Positions 22,068-32,999 of a stretch of DNA of 64,000 bases are shown piece by piece. Position numbers and translations under genes: made by a program. The notes beneath the pieces were generated by a model. The model ran no database searches and was not told the DNA's origin. It worked only from the letters and a program-made list of their open reading frames with translations. The DNA is taken from positions 36,294,873 to 36,358,872 of the forward strand of contig OY970820.1 of NCBI GenBank assembly GCA_963853835.1, in the 5' to 3' direction. Each line of letters starts with the position of its first letter. Position 1 is the stretch's first letter. Origin of the DNA: Calendula officinalis. Lineage: Eukaryota; Streptophyta; Magnoliopsida; Asterales; Asteraceae.

Positions 22068-24209
22068 AAGGGTGATATGTCGATCGAAGAGTATTCGAGG
22101 GAGTTCGCGGGATTGCTCCCGTTTGTTGCTAAAACCTACTCGGATGAGAGGTTGAGAGTGGTTCGGTATGCAAGTGGGCTACCGTGGGATTATCAGTTGG
22201 AGGTTAAGAGGGCAGTCTCACTCGATGAGGCTATTAGTGCCGCCCGGAGTGTTGAGGAAGTAAATAAGGCACGAGTTGCCGAGAGGGCCCATGTGGGCGA
22301 GAAAAGGAAGGCTGAGAGCGGCTCTAGTTCGTTCAAAAAAGGGAAGTTCACCTCGAGCTTCTCTAAACAAGGAAGTGTTGGCCCGTGCAAGAAATGCGGG
22401 AAAAATCTTACCGGCATATGCCGAGGAGAGTCAAAAGCTTGTTATAGTTGTGGGAAGATGGGGCACATAGCCCGGGATTGTAAGGCCAAGTTGTCGGCCG
22501 ATGTGGAGTGCTATTCATGCCATGAAAAGGGGCATTATAGCAATGTGTGCCCGAAGAAGGGGATTGAGTCGATGGTGTCCACGGCTCAAAAGAAAGTGGA
22601 ACCGGCAAAGGTGAAGGGGCGGTCCTTCCAACTCACTCGGGAGGAGGCGAAGGAGGCACACGATGTGGTGTCAGGTACTTTATTCATTAACTCCTTGCCA
22701 ACTCATATTTTGTTTGATTCGGGTTCTAACTATTCGTTTGTGTCTTATGAGTTCGGTTGTAAATTGAATGTGCCGTCCGAAAGGTTAGATGAGGTTTATG
22801 AGATAGAAGTAGCCGACGGGAAAACGTCTATGGTTGAATGTGTTTATAGAAATTGTGAAATAGAAATAGACGGTAGAAAGTTTAAGGTAGATTTATTGCC
22901 CATGGGAATTAGGGCGTTTGATGTGGTTATCGGTATGGATTGGTTGGGTATGCACCAAGCCAAGATTTTGTGTGGAAAGAAAATTGTGTCGATTAGCACA
23001 CCCGAGAATGAGAAAGTGTATGTGTATGGGGAGAAACGACATCACATGCCTAATGTGATTATCGCCATTAAGGCGAGGAAAAGTATATCGAAAGGTTGTG
23101 CAGCGTTTATTGCATATGTATTAGATGGTCGAAAGGAAAAGAAGTCAATGGATAATGTCAAAATTATTCGGGATTTCCCCGAGGTTTTTCCCGATGACTT
23201 GCCCGGTTTGCCACCGGTGAGACAAGTCGAATTTAAGATTGATTTAGTGCCGGGGGCGACGCCGATTGCTCGTGCTCCCTATCGTTTAGCTCCCACCAAG
23301 ATGCGGGAATTGATGACCCAATTGCAAGATTTGTTAGATAAAGGTTTTATTCGTTCGAGTTCGTCACCGTGGGGTGCACCGGTGTTATTTGTTAAGAAGA
23401 AGGACGGTTCGATGAGAATGTGTATCGACTACCGAGAGTTGAACAAGGTAACTACTAAGAACCGTTACCCGTTACCAAGAATTGATGACTTATTCGACCA
23501 ATTGCAAGGTGCTAGTTATTTCTCGAAAATTGATTTGAGGTCGGGTTATCACCAAGTTCGGGTGAAAGAAGGCGACACCGAGAAGACGGCTTTTCGTACA
23601 CGTTATGGTCATTATGAATTTCTAGTAATGCCGTTTGGTCTTACAAACGCGCCGGCTATTTTTATGGATTTGATGAATCGGGTTTGTAAACCGTTCCTTA
23701 ATAAGTTTTTGATCGTGTTTATTGACGACATTTTGATTTATTCGAAAACCGAAGAAGAACACGAAGGTCATTTGAGACTTGTTCTAGACGTGTTGAAACG
23801 GGAGAAGTTGTATGCAAAATTCTCGAAGTGTGAATTTTGGTTGCGGGAAGTGCAATTCTTAGGTCACATGGTGACGTGTGATGGTATTAAGGTTGATCCG
23901 TCCAAGATTGAAGCGGTGTCAAATTGGGAGCCTCCGAGGACTCCTACCGAGGTTAGAAGTTTTCTTGGGTTAGCCGGTTATTACCGAAGATTTATACAAG
24001 ATTTCTCGAGAATCGCGATTCCACTCACGAAGTTAACGAGAAAAAGTGAGAAGTTTGTGTCGGAAAAGAAGCAAGAAGAGGCGTTTAATTTGTTGAAGGA
24101 AAAGTTGTGTAACGCGCCGATTCTTACATTACCGGATGGTATGGAAGATTTTGTGGTTTATAGTGATGCTTCGAACCAAGGGCTCGGTTGTGAGTTGATA
24201 CAAAGATGA
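22068..24209 (+). pseudogene. gypsy gag C-terminus, protease, reverse transcriptase (element C)
   Basis: Same frame as the preceding gag segment. Two zinc-knuckle motifs (C-Y-S-C-G-K-M-G-H-I-A-R-D-C and C-Y-S-C-H-E-K-G-H-Y-S-N-V-C, about residues 120-160) are followed by the protease L-F-D-S-G-S (about 213). The RT (about 390-600) has K-I-D-L-R-S-G-Y and V-F-I-D-D-I-L-I-Y-S catalytic boxes and L-T-N-A-P. RNase H starts with Y-S-D-A-S-N-Q-G-L-G near the end. A TGA at 24207-24209 stops it inside RNase H, replacing one codon. Otherwise 710 codons are open. Confidence 0.95.
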
Positions 24210-26006
24210 AAGGTGATCGCGTATGCCTCGCGACAATTGAAGAATGCGGAATTAAGGTACACGACACACAACTTGGAGTTGGCGGCGATTATATTTGCCT
24301 TGAAGTTGTGGAGGCATTATTTATATGGTACTCGGTGTACATTGTACACGAGTCATAAAAGTTTACAATATGTGTTTACTCAAAAGGATCTTAATATGCG
24401 ACAAAGAAGGTGGATCGAGTTGATAGCCGATTATGATTGTGAGATTGTGTATCACGCGGGGAAGGCTAATGTAGTGGCCGACGCCTTGAGCCGAAAAGTC
24501 TATGAAAAACCGAACCGAGGAATTTTATCTCGTATAGAAGTCGTCTCGAGTATTATCGAAAGAATCAAGAATGCCCAACAAGAGGTTATGGGAAAAGACG
24601 AGTTAAGACAAGAACGGTTAGGTAAGAACCAACATTTTCTCGAAAATGCACAAGGGTTGAAGACCGTAGGCGGTAGTATTTGGGTTCCTAAGTTCGGGGG
24701 TATCCGAAAAGAGTTATTGTATGATGTGCACAAATCGAAGTATTCGATTCACCCGGGAAGTACAAAGACGTACCAAGATATGAAACGGGTTTATTGGTGG
24801 CCCGGAATGAAGGCGAGAGTGGCCAAGTATATCTCGAAGTGTGCCACGTGTGCACAAGTGAAAGCCGAGCATCAAGTACCGTATGGGGTAGCTCAATCAT
24901 TGGTTGTGCCGGCCGGGAAGTGGGAAGACATAACTATGGATTTCATAGTATGGTTACCGAAGACGAGTAGAGGTCACGATGCCATTTGGGTCATAGTTGA
25001 CCGGTTGACCAAGAGTGCGTTATTTTTAGCAATTCAGGAAACGTTGCCACTTGAGAAATTGGCTAAGTTGTATGTTGATGAGGTGGTTCGACTCCACGTG
25101 GTTCCGTTATCGATTGTATCCGATAGAGACGCGAGGTTTACCTCGAGATTTTGGCAATCTTTACAAGAAGAGTTGGGTACAAAGTTGCGGTTGAGCACGG
25201 CCTATCATCCGCAAACCGACGGTCAAAGTGAAAGAACAATTCAAACGGTTGAAGACATGTTGAGATCGTGTGTGTTAGACTTCGGTGGTAAATGGGATGA
25301 ACATTTACCGTTGGTCGAGTTTTCGTATAATAATAGTTATCACTCGACTATCAAGATGCCGCCTTATGAGGCGTTGTATGGAAGAAAATGTAGAACTCCA
25401 TCTTGTTGGTTGGAAGCGGGAGAGACGAAACTCACGGGTCCCGAGATCGTGAGAGTGACAAATGAGAAGATCGGTATTATTCAAACCAACATGAAAGTCG
25501 CCCAAGATAGACAACGAAGTTATTCGGGTTTGAAGAAAAGGCCATACGACTTGGATGTCGGTGATATGGTCATGTTGAAAGTGTCACCTTGGAAAGGTGT
25601 GATGCGGTTTGGTAAGAAAGGAAAGTTAAGTCCATGGTATGTTGGACCGTTTAAAATATTTAAACGGGTCGGGCTTCAAGCTTTTAAGTTGGAACTTCCA
25701 CCCGAGCTTCAAGGTGTGCATGACACCTTTCACGTAAGTTATTTGAAAAAGTTTATCGGAGAAGTTGAAAATATTATTCCGTTGCAAGAGTTGCGGGTTG
25801 ACGGCCCGAACCGGTTGATCGAGGAGCCCGAAGCTATATTAGAAACGAAAACAAAGAAGCTTCGGAATAAGGAGATCGAATTGGTGTTGGTCAAGTGGAA
25901 GCATTCACTTGGGCCGAATTTGACTTGGGAAGTCAAAGACGAGATTCGGAAGAGATACCCGGATTTCGTGAACTATGATGAGATTCCGAGGACGGAATCT
26001 TCTTAA
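24210..26006 (+). pseudogene. gypsy RNase H, integrase and chromodomain-like tail (element C)
   Basis: Continues in frame after the TGA: V-I-A-Y-A-S-R-Q-L-K, the catalytic Glu in N-L-E-L-A-A-I, then T-S-H-K-S-L where the family has T-D-H-K-S-L (third catalytic Asp replaced by Ser), and A-D-A-L-S-R. Integrase: zinc finger H-P-G...C-A-T-C, then D (T-M-D-F-I), D (V-S-D-R-D-A-R-F) and E (G-Q-S-E-R-T). A GPF motif (G-P-F-K-I-F) precedes a chromodomain-like end (V-K-W-K-H...L-T-W-E-V). In related chromoviruses this tail guides insertion to chromatin. Stop TAA at 26004-26006. Confidence 0.95.
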
Positions 26007-26018
26007 GGGGTAGATAGT
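26005..26018 (+). other. polypurine tract of element C
   Basis: AAGGGGTAGATAGT lies directly against the 3' LTR and starts within the stop codon of the pol frame. Confidence 0.85.
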
Positions 26019-27742
26019 TGTAACGACCCGAAATTGTAAATAAATAAAATATGTAAAAATATGATAATTATGGATAAATCATATAAAACACGTGGAAATT
26101 GGTTTCGTGTCGTTTGGACACCGTACGAGAAAGTTATGGGCGAAACCGGGTCGAGACAAAGATAAAAAATTGCAGCCCTGCTGCCTAAGAGAGTTCGCGA
26201 CGCGAACTATTGGTGGCGATCGGGAAGTAGGGCCATGTAGTTTGGCTTTGGGTCGCGAAGTAGTTCGCGTTGGGTTAGCGATCGCTAAGTTTGCGATCGA
26301 AATGCAAAGTTAGCGACGCGAACTTAGTTCGCGCCGCGAAGTCTGGTCGAGCAGCATTAAAGTCGGGTTTGAGCTCATCTAATGCATTTCAAAACCCTAG
26401 TTTTCTTCCTTTCGAGTTTGTGGACGATTTTGGGTGTAAACCATCTTTTGGAGCTGATTTCTTCATCAAATCTTGTGATTCTTCACTCCTAGTTGAAGAT
26501 TAAAGGTATATCTTCACTCCCTTGTAGTTGTAGCTTTAGATCTATGGGTTTAGAAGCTTGGGTTTGAAACCCTAGTTCTTGAGTTGGTTATTAATGGTTA
26601 AATAAAGGTTGAATACACTTAATAAATGGTATATTGACCAAGGAAACAAGTGTATGATTACGATTTGTAAGAATCTTAAGGGTTGGTTAAACCTAGGGTT
26701 TGGTAAATCATCATATTTGGGGAAATGGATTGATGGGTGTTATCTAGAGGTAGATGAGCACATTGGTAGTAGTTTGTGATGGTAACCTTGTTGTGATAAT
26801 TGTTTTAGACATTCGGTGAAGTGTTGAAGTGGACGAATTGTGAGCAAGGAACCGGCGGAAGGTATACGGTTAAAGCATCTTTATTGCTAAGGTGAGTACG
26901 TGTGGAAATTTACTGAGTACATAGCCTATGAAATACATTTTATTACTTGCGTTATGGTCTATTTGCTTAATTGTGTAGACTAGTAGTCAGTAGTTAGTTA
27001 CACCGATATTTGTATTGAACTAACTTGTTTGATGATCGACGTGATAGCCGAGAGCTAGATTGACATAACCTTCGAGTTATGATATGTTGAGATGATGTGA
27101 TGATGCGGGGGACCCCCGGTCATGAGGTGTGGTGTGAGGGGCAGTTGGGTGGATTCCCATCGACTCCACCACGATATTAGTCTTGCTAACTGGATGTAGT
27201 CCGGCGAGTAAGGCAGGTATTGGTAGATTGGGCGAATCCCTCTTGCCAGTATCTTGAGGCTTATTAATGGCGATGGATTTCGGTTAATAAGTCAAGGTGG
27301 TTCTAGTTAGTTCGGGGGCAACCCGATAACTAGATATGATTGCTAGGGAAGCAAGGTATTAGAGTCACAATAGGGTGACTAGTTAGATGGATGAGTTACT
27401 TGTTCTATGTTTACATGTTATATTATACTTACCATTATTGTTGGGTCTAAACCCATGTAGCTCACGAGACGTTTTTTTCTCACGTACTCTTTGTATTGTT
27501 TTGCTATGTACTCAGGTTCGGGATCGAAGGCTTAGGTACGCATGGATAGAGATGCGGGACCTAGATTAGAAGAACACTAGATTGGATTTAGTCTTAGCTT
27601 GGTTATGATCTATTTTGTAACACCTACTTTTATACTCTGATTTCATACCAAGGTTTTTGTAAATCCAAATTTGAGGATGTTCTTCTATTTATAAAATGTT
27701 TTATTTTGGCCAATATTTTGTATTAAAATTTGAGGTGTTACA
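26019..27742 (+). repeat. 3' LTR of element C
   Basis: 1,724 bp copy of 19424-21146, followed by the TTACC target duplication. Confidence 0.97.
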
Positions 27743-27747
27743 TTACC

Positions 27748-27801
27748 TTTGTTCTTTGCAGCTCGAGTACGAACTCCAGCTGACTCACCCTTGAAGGGTA
27801 T
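27748..27801 (-). pseudogene. 54-bp island of element A gag between elements C and B
   Basis: Minus strand reads F-K-G-E-S-A-G-V-R-T-R-A-A-K-N-K-G. It is the only part of A between the two insertions. It joins in frame to 19423 on one side and 57723 on the other, proving that C and B inserted independently into one element. Confidence 0.9.
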
Positions 27802-28074
27802 TGTTAGGACCAATTTTGTAATAAGGTTTTGACCTTTAATTCCGTTAGTTAACTTTTCCTTGTTAAGTGGTAGGAGTATATAATGTAGTAAGTTTGACTT
27901 GTCATGTAAGCTTTTCCCACATTTTACTGAATACACATTCTGAAAGCTTCATCACCTCCATCGTTCTCTCTCAATCTCACACACTCAATACACCAAGAAC
28001 ACACACACACTTAAGCTTCAATCTCACTCAAATCTCAATGGATTAGCTTGATTTCATTGTAATTAGGTCTCTCA
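27802..28074 (+). repeat. 5' LTR of element B
   Basis: 273 bp, TGTTAGGACC...GGTCTCTCA. TATATAAT at 27877-27884 is a likely TATA box. The other copy is 57447-57717. Confidence 0.96.
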
Positions 28075-28076
28075 TT

Positions 28077-28088
28077 TGGTATCAGAGC
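28077..28088 (+). other. primer binding site of element B
   Basis: TGGTATCAGAGC two bases after the LTR; tRNA-iMet type. Confidence 0.95.
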
Positions 28089-29505
28089 AAAAAATCTCTG
28101 TGAGTGGATCCAAATTCGAGCTAATTTGATCAAGATCTGGAAATATGAAGAAAGTTCGTTCGTCATGTCTGTGAAATTAATGTTGTAAATTTTCAGTTTG
28201 AATTGAAGTTTTGATTGAAGAATTATGTTTCTCCGTCAATTCTAAGCAGAATAGAATCAAAATTCGATCCATTCCATCAACAATCAACCGAAATTCAGTG
28301 ATTTTGATGAAAAAGTGAAAAAGTTCAAAAACTACTGAAAATCGAAGAATTGAAGATGTTGTGTTATGGATTGAAGAAGGTGATCGGATCAAAGTGTTAG
28401 CAAGTTGATTTCGAGCAGTTAGCAAAAAGAATCACTGAAATCGATTGAGAAATGAGCAAAATCGGATCAGAAAGGTGAAGAAAAAGGACGTTTGTGTACG
28501 TACCATCGACTACTTCGGCTTCAAGAACGATGAACAAGTTCGGCTTCAAGTTCGGCCCGAACTGTTGAAGTCTTCGGCCCGAAGTAAGTAGTTCGGCCCA
28601 GTTAAAATTTCGATCCAAAGTTGAAGTTCGGCCCGAGTTTCGTTTTATAAGTACTTCGGCCCAATCACAAGTTCGGCTCGAACAGTTGAGAACTTCGGCC
28701 CGAGCAAGTTAAACTTCGGCCTAAGTCTTCTTTACCATCAAGTTCGGCCCGAACTTGAACACTGTACCATCTTCGGCTCTGTGAAGTTCGGTAACCTTAA
28801 TCGATCAGATTTTCACAACTTCGACAATCTCGTTCAACCTAAATCTGATAATCAATAAATCAGATTTCCAATCGAATGCAATTGATCTAATCAAAACAAC
28901 TTCTATCAATTTAAATCAAAATTGATTCTCAATTTTTCAATCAACAACTTCGGCTCTCGATCGTCAAAACGTTCAGTTCAATAATCGTCAATCAATCTGT
29001 GTTTGTTGAAATCGTAAATTGTTAATCATCAATCACTTCTAACTCGAGATAAATCATCGATTTACACAATTCGGCAAGTGTGTTTTTGAACGTTTCTGGC
29101 AATTGAAAATTGTTCATCGTAAAGAGTTCGGCAATTGCATTGTTTTTTAATCAATCATTGGATTTCGTCTTTGCAATTCTCCGTCTTCAAATTCAATTCT
29201 GAATTGCTATTCGTTTCTGGCTTGAATCGATCACTGGATTTTTGTTTCTGCAAATTCAATTAGTTGGCTCAAGAAATCGACACCAAAGTGTTCGGTCTTT
29301 CCCTACTTCCGTCGTAGCCTAAATTCAAGTCCAAACTCTTATTAAGCCCAATATCACCAATCAAGTATTAAGCCCAAATAGATTTTGTTTAAAGCACCTA
29401 TCTTGTCAAAGCCCAAACGAATATTATTTATTTTAGGAATTAAAACAGATATCAATTCTTTTTCGAAGCCCAAACAATTTAATAAAAATCCAATTTTTAT
29501 TAAAA
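28089..29505 (+). other. long leader of element B with CGGCCCGAA repeats
   Basis: About 1.4 kb without coding sequence between primer site and gag. Between about 28507 and 28790 it carries repeated TTCGGCCCGAA-like motifs (also TTCGGCTCGAA and TTCGGCTTCAA variants). At about 29340-29470 it carries four AAGCCCAA motifs. D has a matching repeat block. Short near-palindromic units could form hairpins in the RNA. The role is unknown. Confidence 0.85.
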
Positions 29506-32500
29506 ATGACTTCAAAAGACGCTCTTTCGATTGGGTCTGATCTCAAACCTCCAGTATTATATCGAGGAGAGTATCCACAGTGGAAGAAACGTTTTCTCCA
29601 CTTTATCAGAAATCAGGAGTTACATGTTGAAATTCTGGAATCCCTCGAGCATGGAAATGCAGTATTTTATGAAGATGCAATTGCTGATCCAGATGCTACT
29701 CCTGTAGTAATCAGTGGAAAACGTCGTATTCCTCCTGCTGAATATTCAGTACAACAAGCTCGAAGGGCCAAAGCTGATGTACAATCTTATTCATTTATGC
29801 TACAAGGCTTACCAAACGATATCTACAACAGCTTAGATAGTCTGGAAACTGGCAAAGAGCTGTGGGATGAGATCAGGAAACAAATGGAAGGTACAGTGTT
29901 AGGTAACAAGGCAAAGAAGGTTACTACCCTGAATTCTTATCAATCATTCAAAGCCATAAATGGAGAAGATCTGGAAAGTACATATCATAGATATTGTACG
30001 TTGATGAATGAACTTCACAAAAACCATCTGCGAAAAGAAAACTTAGAGCTGAATATCAAATTCATCCATAGTCTGTTACCAGAGTGGGAAATATTTGGGA
30101 ATAGTGCCATGCAGCACAAAGATCTCAGTCTCATTGATATTCATGAACTCTATGAATACCTGCACCAGAATGAGCCCATGGTTAAAAACATAGTGAAAAC
30201 TAAACAAGAGACTGATGATACTCTTGCACTGCTTACAAAACAACACCGTCTGTATTCTTCAGCAACTAAGATGAAAGAGAGTGTTGAGGCACCAGTGACA
30301 TCTACAACTGATGATTTGCAAAAAGAACTCGAGGATGTTTTTCAAGCAATGTCACTCATTTCCAACTATGAGAAGAAGTATTACAAAACACCCACCAACA
30401 ACAACTTGAGATCATCCTCAAATTTTAAATCGGCTCCATCTGCTTCAGTAACAAACAACACATCTGATAAGCAAACTCTTACACCACTAGATCCAACGAA
30501 AAAATGTTATAATTGTGGTATTGCTGGTCATTAGTCTCGAGATTGCAAGAAACCCAAAGTTCGCAATTCTGATTATTTTAAGCGAAATATGCTATTGGCT
30601 AAGCAAATCGAGGCTGGTAAAGTGTTGTTGGCTGAAGATCTCAGTTGGATGGAAGATTCTGAGCCCGAAGATGAGGAACATTCAGCAAATCTATGCTTTA
30701 TGGCAAGAGAAAATGCTGAGGTTGCTGATCGTATTAATGAGCTTGATGAGGATGGCAAGGTACACACTTCTTCTCTCTCTAATGAAAATACTTCCAATAA
30801 TTCTGATACTTGTTTTACTCAAACTCAGATATCTCAAATTGAATTATTAACTCAAAAACTTTTAGAAGAAAAAGATTTAAATGATCAACTTAAAGATCGT
30901 CTAAATATTTTGGAAAACCAAAACAAACAAAAATGCTCATTTAGGTGATCAACTTGTTCATCATATTCAACAAACACAAGTTTTTAAACAAGAGAATCTG
31001 GATTTATAAAATCAAATATCAGAATTACATGTTAAGTTTGATCACAATCACAAATTATACACAAAGACATGGCATGAATATCAATATAATAAAAATGCGT
31101 TGGCACGTAAACAACAAGATTTTGATGATAATGAAAAAACAATTTAAATCTTTAACATCACAAATCAAAGAATTAACTGAAAATATTCATGAACAAAAGA
31201 TAAATTTATTAAATGAAATGAAACCAAACAGAATATCATAAACACACTAAGCATGAAACAAATAAATTAAATTCCCATATCAAACATCTTGAGGAACTGA
31301 TTGTCAAATGAGGACATACTGATCAAACCATTCATCTAAACAAGCCCAAAGACTTCAAATATTTCAATTCAAGAGAAGGGCTTGGAGCTGACAATCCTGA
31401 ATATCTTAAGACTGCATGCAAAATGGTTCCTACTTTATATGATTCAAGATACATGCATCATGGGATTTCACAAAGATGTGTTCGTATAACTGATGAGGAA
31501 GAAGAAATAGAGACTTTCAACCGAGCTAGAAAGGAGAATGTCCAAATTAGTTTTAATTACACTGAATTAAATAAATCATATGAAACTAAAAAGGCTAAAT
31601 TTGCAAATGATGATTATTTTCCAATCATAACACCTGAAGAATTTGAGATCAAAGGTAATGTTGTACTTCAACATAAGATAACACCAAAGCTTTATGTTCC
31701 CTCTCTCATTCTTGAAAAGAAAATTTGCCAACAAGAAAATGAAATTGATGAAACACATAAAGCATTTGACAAAGAAAAATCTGATCTTCAAACTAAAATT
31801 CATGAATTAGAAGATAAAATTATAGAAATAAAATCTACTTCTAATCAAAACGTTTCTACTTCAAATGATTCTCCAAAGCCTGCGTCTCTCAAATCTAAAA
31901 TTTCTTCTCTCAAACATCCAGTTCTTTTAAGACGAGATCCTAATTCATCTGTTTTAAATTTTTCAGATTGAAATTTAAAATCCAAGCTTAAGAAGCCAGT
32001 GCAAGGAGGAATTCAAGAAGTTGAGCAGTCTAAGAAGTTTAATTCGACTAAGTCTAGTATGCTTAAGTCCACGGAGCTTAAGAAGTCTAGATCTCCTTCG
32101 TTTTTAGCTTCTTCTTTTTCTAATTCAAATAAATGTAATAACTCAACAAAGTTTATTTCTCCTTCTACACGTTATGGTATTGTGTATGATTCTGCAATTT
32201 ATCATCCTGTTAATGTTGTTGTTAATGGTGTGAATTTGGTTGTTAAAATAGATAAAAATGGAAACAAAGTTTATTTTGACAGAAAAACTGATCAACCAAT
32301 TTCTCAATATGATACACGATATTTTGTTAGAAAAGATGATCCATGTGGTCCTCGACATGATGTATTGCATAAAAATGGTTCAATCATTTATTCATGCACA
32401 ATTTGTTATCCAGAACCCTGCAAAACAATGCTTGCTCAATCTCAAAAATCTCAAACTACACGTTCTTCATCTAAATCCTCAAAATCCGTTTATTGTGTAG

Positions 32501-32934
32501 TTTATGCATCTAAATCTTCAAAATCTGATTCTCGAGTCATTTCTACACCTAAATCGACAAAATCAGTCTATCGCGTGGTATCTACACCTAAATCGACAAA
32601 ATCAGTCTATCGCGTGGTATCTACACCTAAATCGACAAAATCAGTATATCACGTGTATCTACACCTAAATCGACAAAATCAGTATCTACACCTAAATCGA
32701 CAAAATCAGTATCTACACCTAAATCGACAAAATCCGTCTATCGAGTTGTGTCTACAACTAAATCGTCAAAATCCATTTATATGATTTCGTCTCCAAAATC
32801 ATCCAAATTTATTAAATATAAATGGATTCAAAATGAACAATCAAACTGGATTTTAATTTCTCCAGAGAAATCCCTAAAATGGTCTATCAAATTAACAAAC
32901 AATGAACTGCTTCCTTGCAGTTCTTCATAAGACA
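29506..32934 (+). pseudogene. extended copia gag (element B), several stops and shifts
   Basis: The ATG at 29506 (M-T-S-K-D-A-L-S-I-G-S-D) opens 342 codons of capsid with F-M-L-Q-G-L-P-N-D-I-Y and L-W-D-E-I-R-K-Q-M-E-G. A TAG (30532-30534) falls inside the zinc knuckle after C-Y-N-C-G-I-A-G-H, just before S-R-D-C. Later pieces (30589-30948, 31423-31971, 31999-32784) carry an acidic region, coiled-coil-like stretches, a T-L-Y-D-S-R-Y-M block and a W-I-Q-N-E-Q-S-N-W end. A TGA near 31309 replaces the Arg found in D. A repeat expansion at 32542 shifts the frame. Confidence 0.88.
32542..32758 (+). repeat. minisatellite within gag of element B
   Basis: Six units starting TCTACACCTAAATCGACAAA. The first two are 39 bp; later ones are shortened to roughly 26-37 bp. 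The 39-bp units encode S-T-P-K-S-T-K-S-V-Y-R-V-V. The third unit has lost bases, which puts the following units out of frame. D has no such array at the matching place. Confidence 0.92.
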
Positions 32935-32996
32935 TATATTACTAGTAGTTTCGGACTCATAACTGATTGGGTACCACATTTTTTATTTGTCTTCTG

Positions 32997-32999
32997 TAG
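32997..32999 (+). other. candidate 3' splice acceptor before protease (element B)
   Basis: After gag-side D-W-V-P, a T-rich tract ends in TGTAG. The TAG is itself an in-frame stop directly before the protease frame (N-V-W-Y-L-D-S-G-C-S-R-H-M-T-G). Function as a splice site is inferred. Confidence 0.42.

Larger units (their letters stand above)
19424..27742 (+). mobile_element. Ty3/gypsy retrotransposon C, structurally complete
   Basis: 8,319 bp with LTRs of 1,723 and 1,724 bp (TGTAACGACC...GTGTTACA), perfect target duplication TTACC (19419-19423 and 27743-27747), tRNA-iMet primer site and polypurine tract. Domain order gag-PR-RT-RNase H-INT is Ty3/gypsy. After the integrase come a GPF motif and a chromodomain-like tail, which suggests a chromovirus (Tekay-like is my best guess). 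The LTRs differ at about 25 positions by eye (about 1.5%), so insertion is fairly recent. Only two in-frame stops interrupt coding. Confidence 0.97.
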
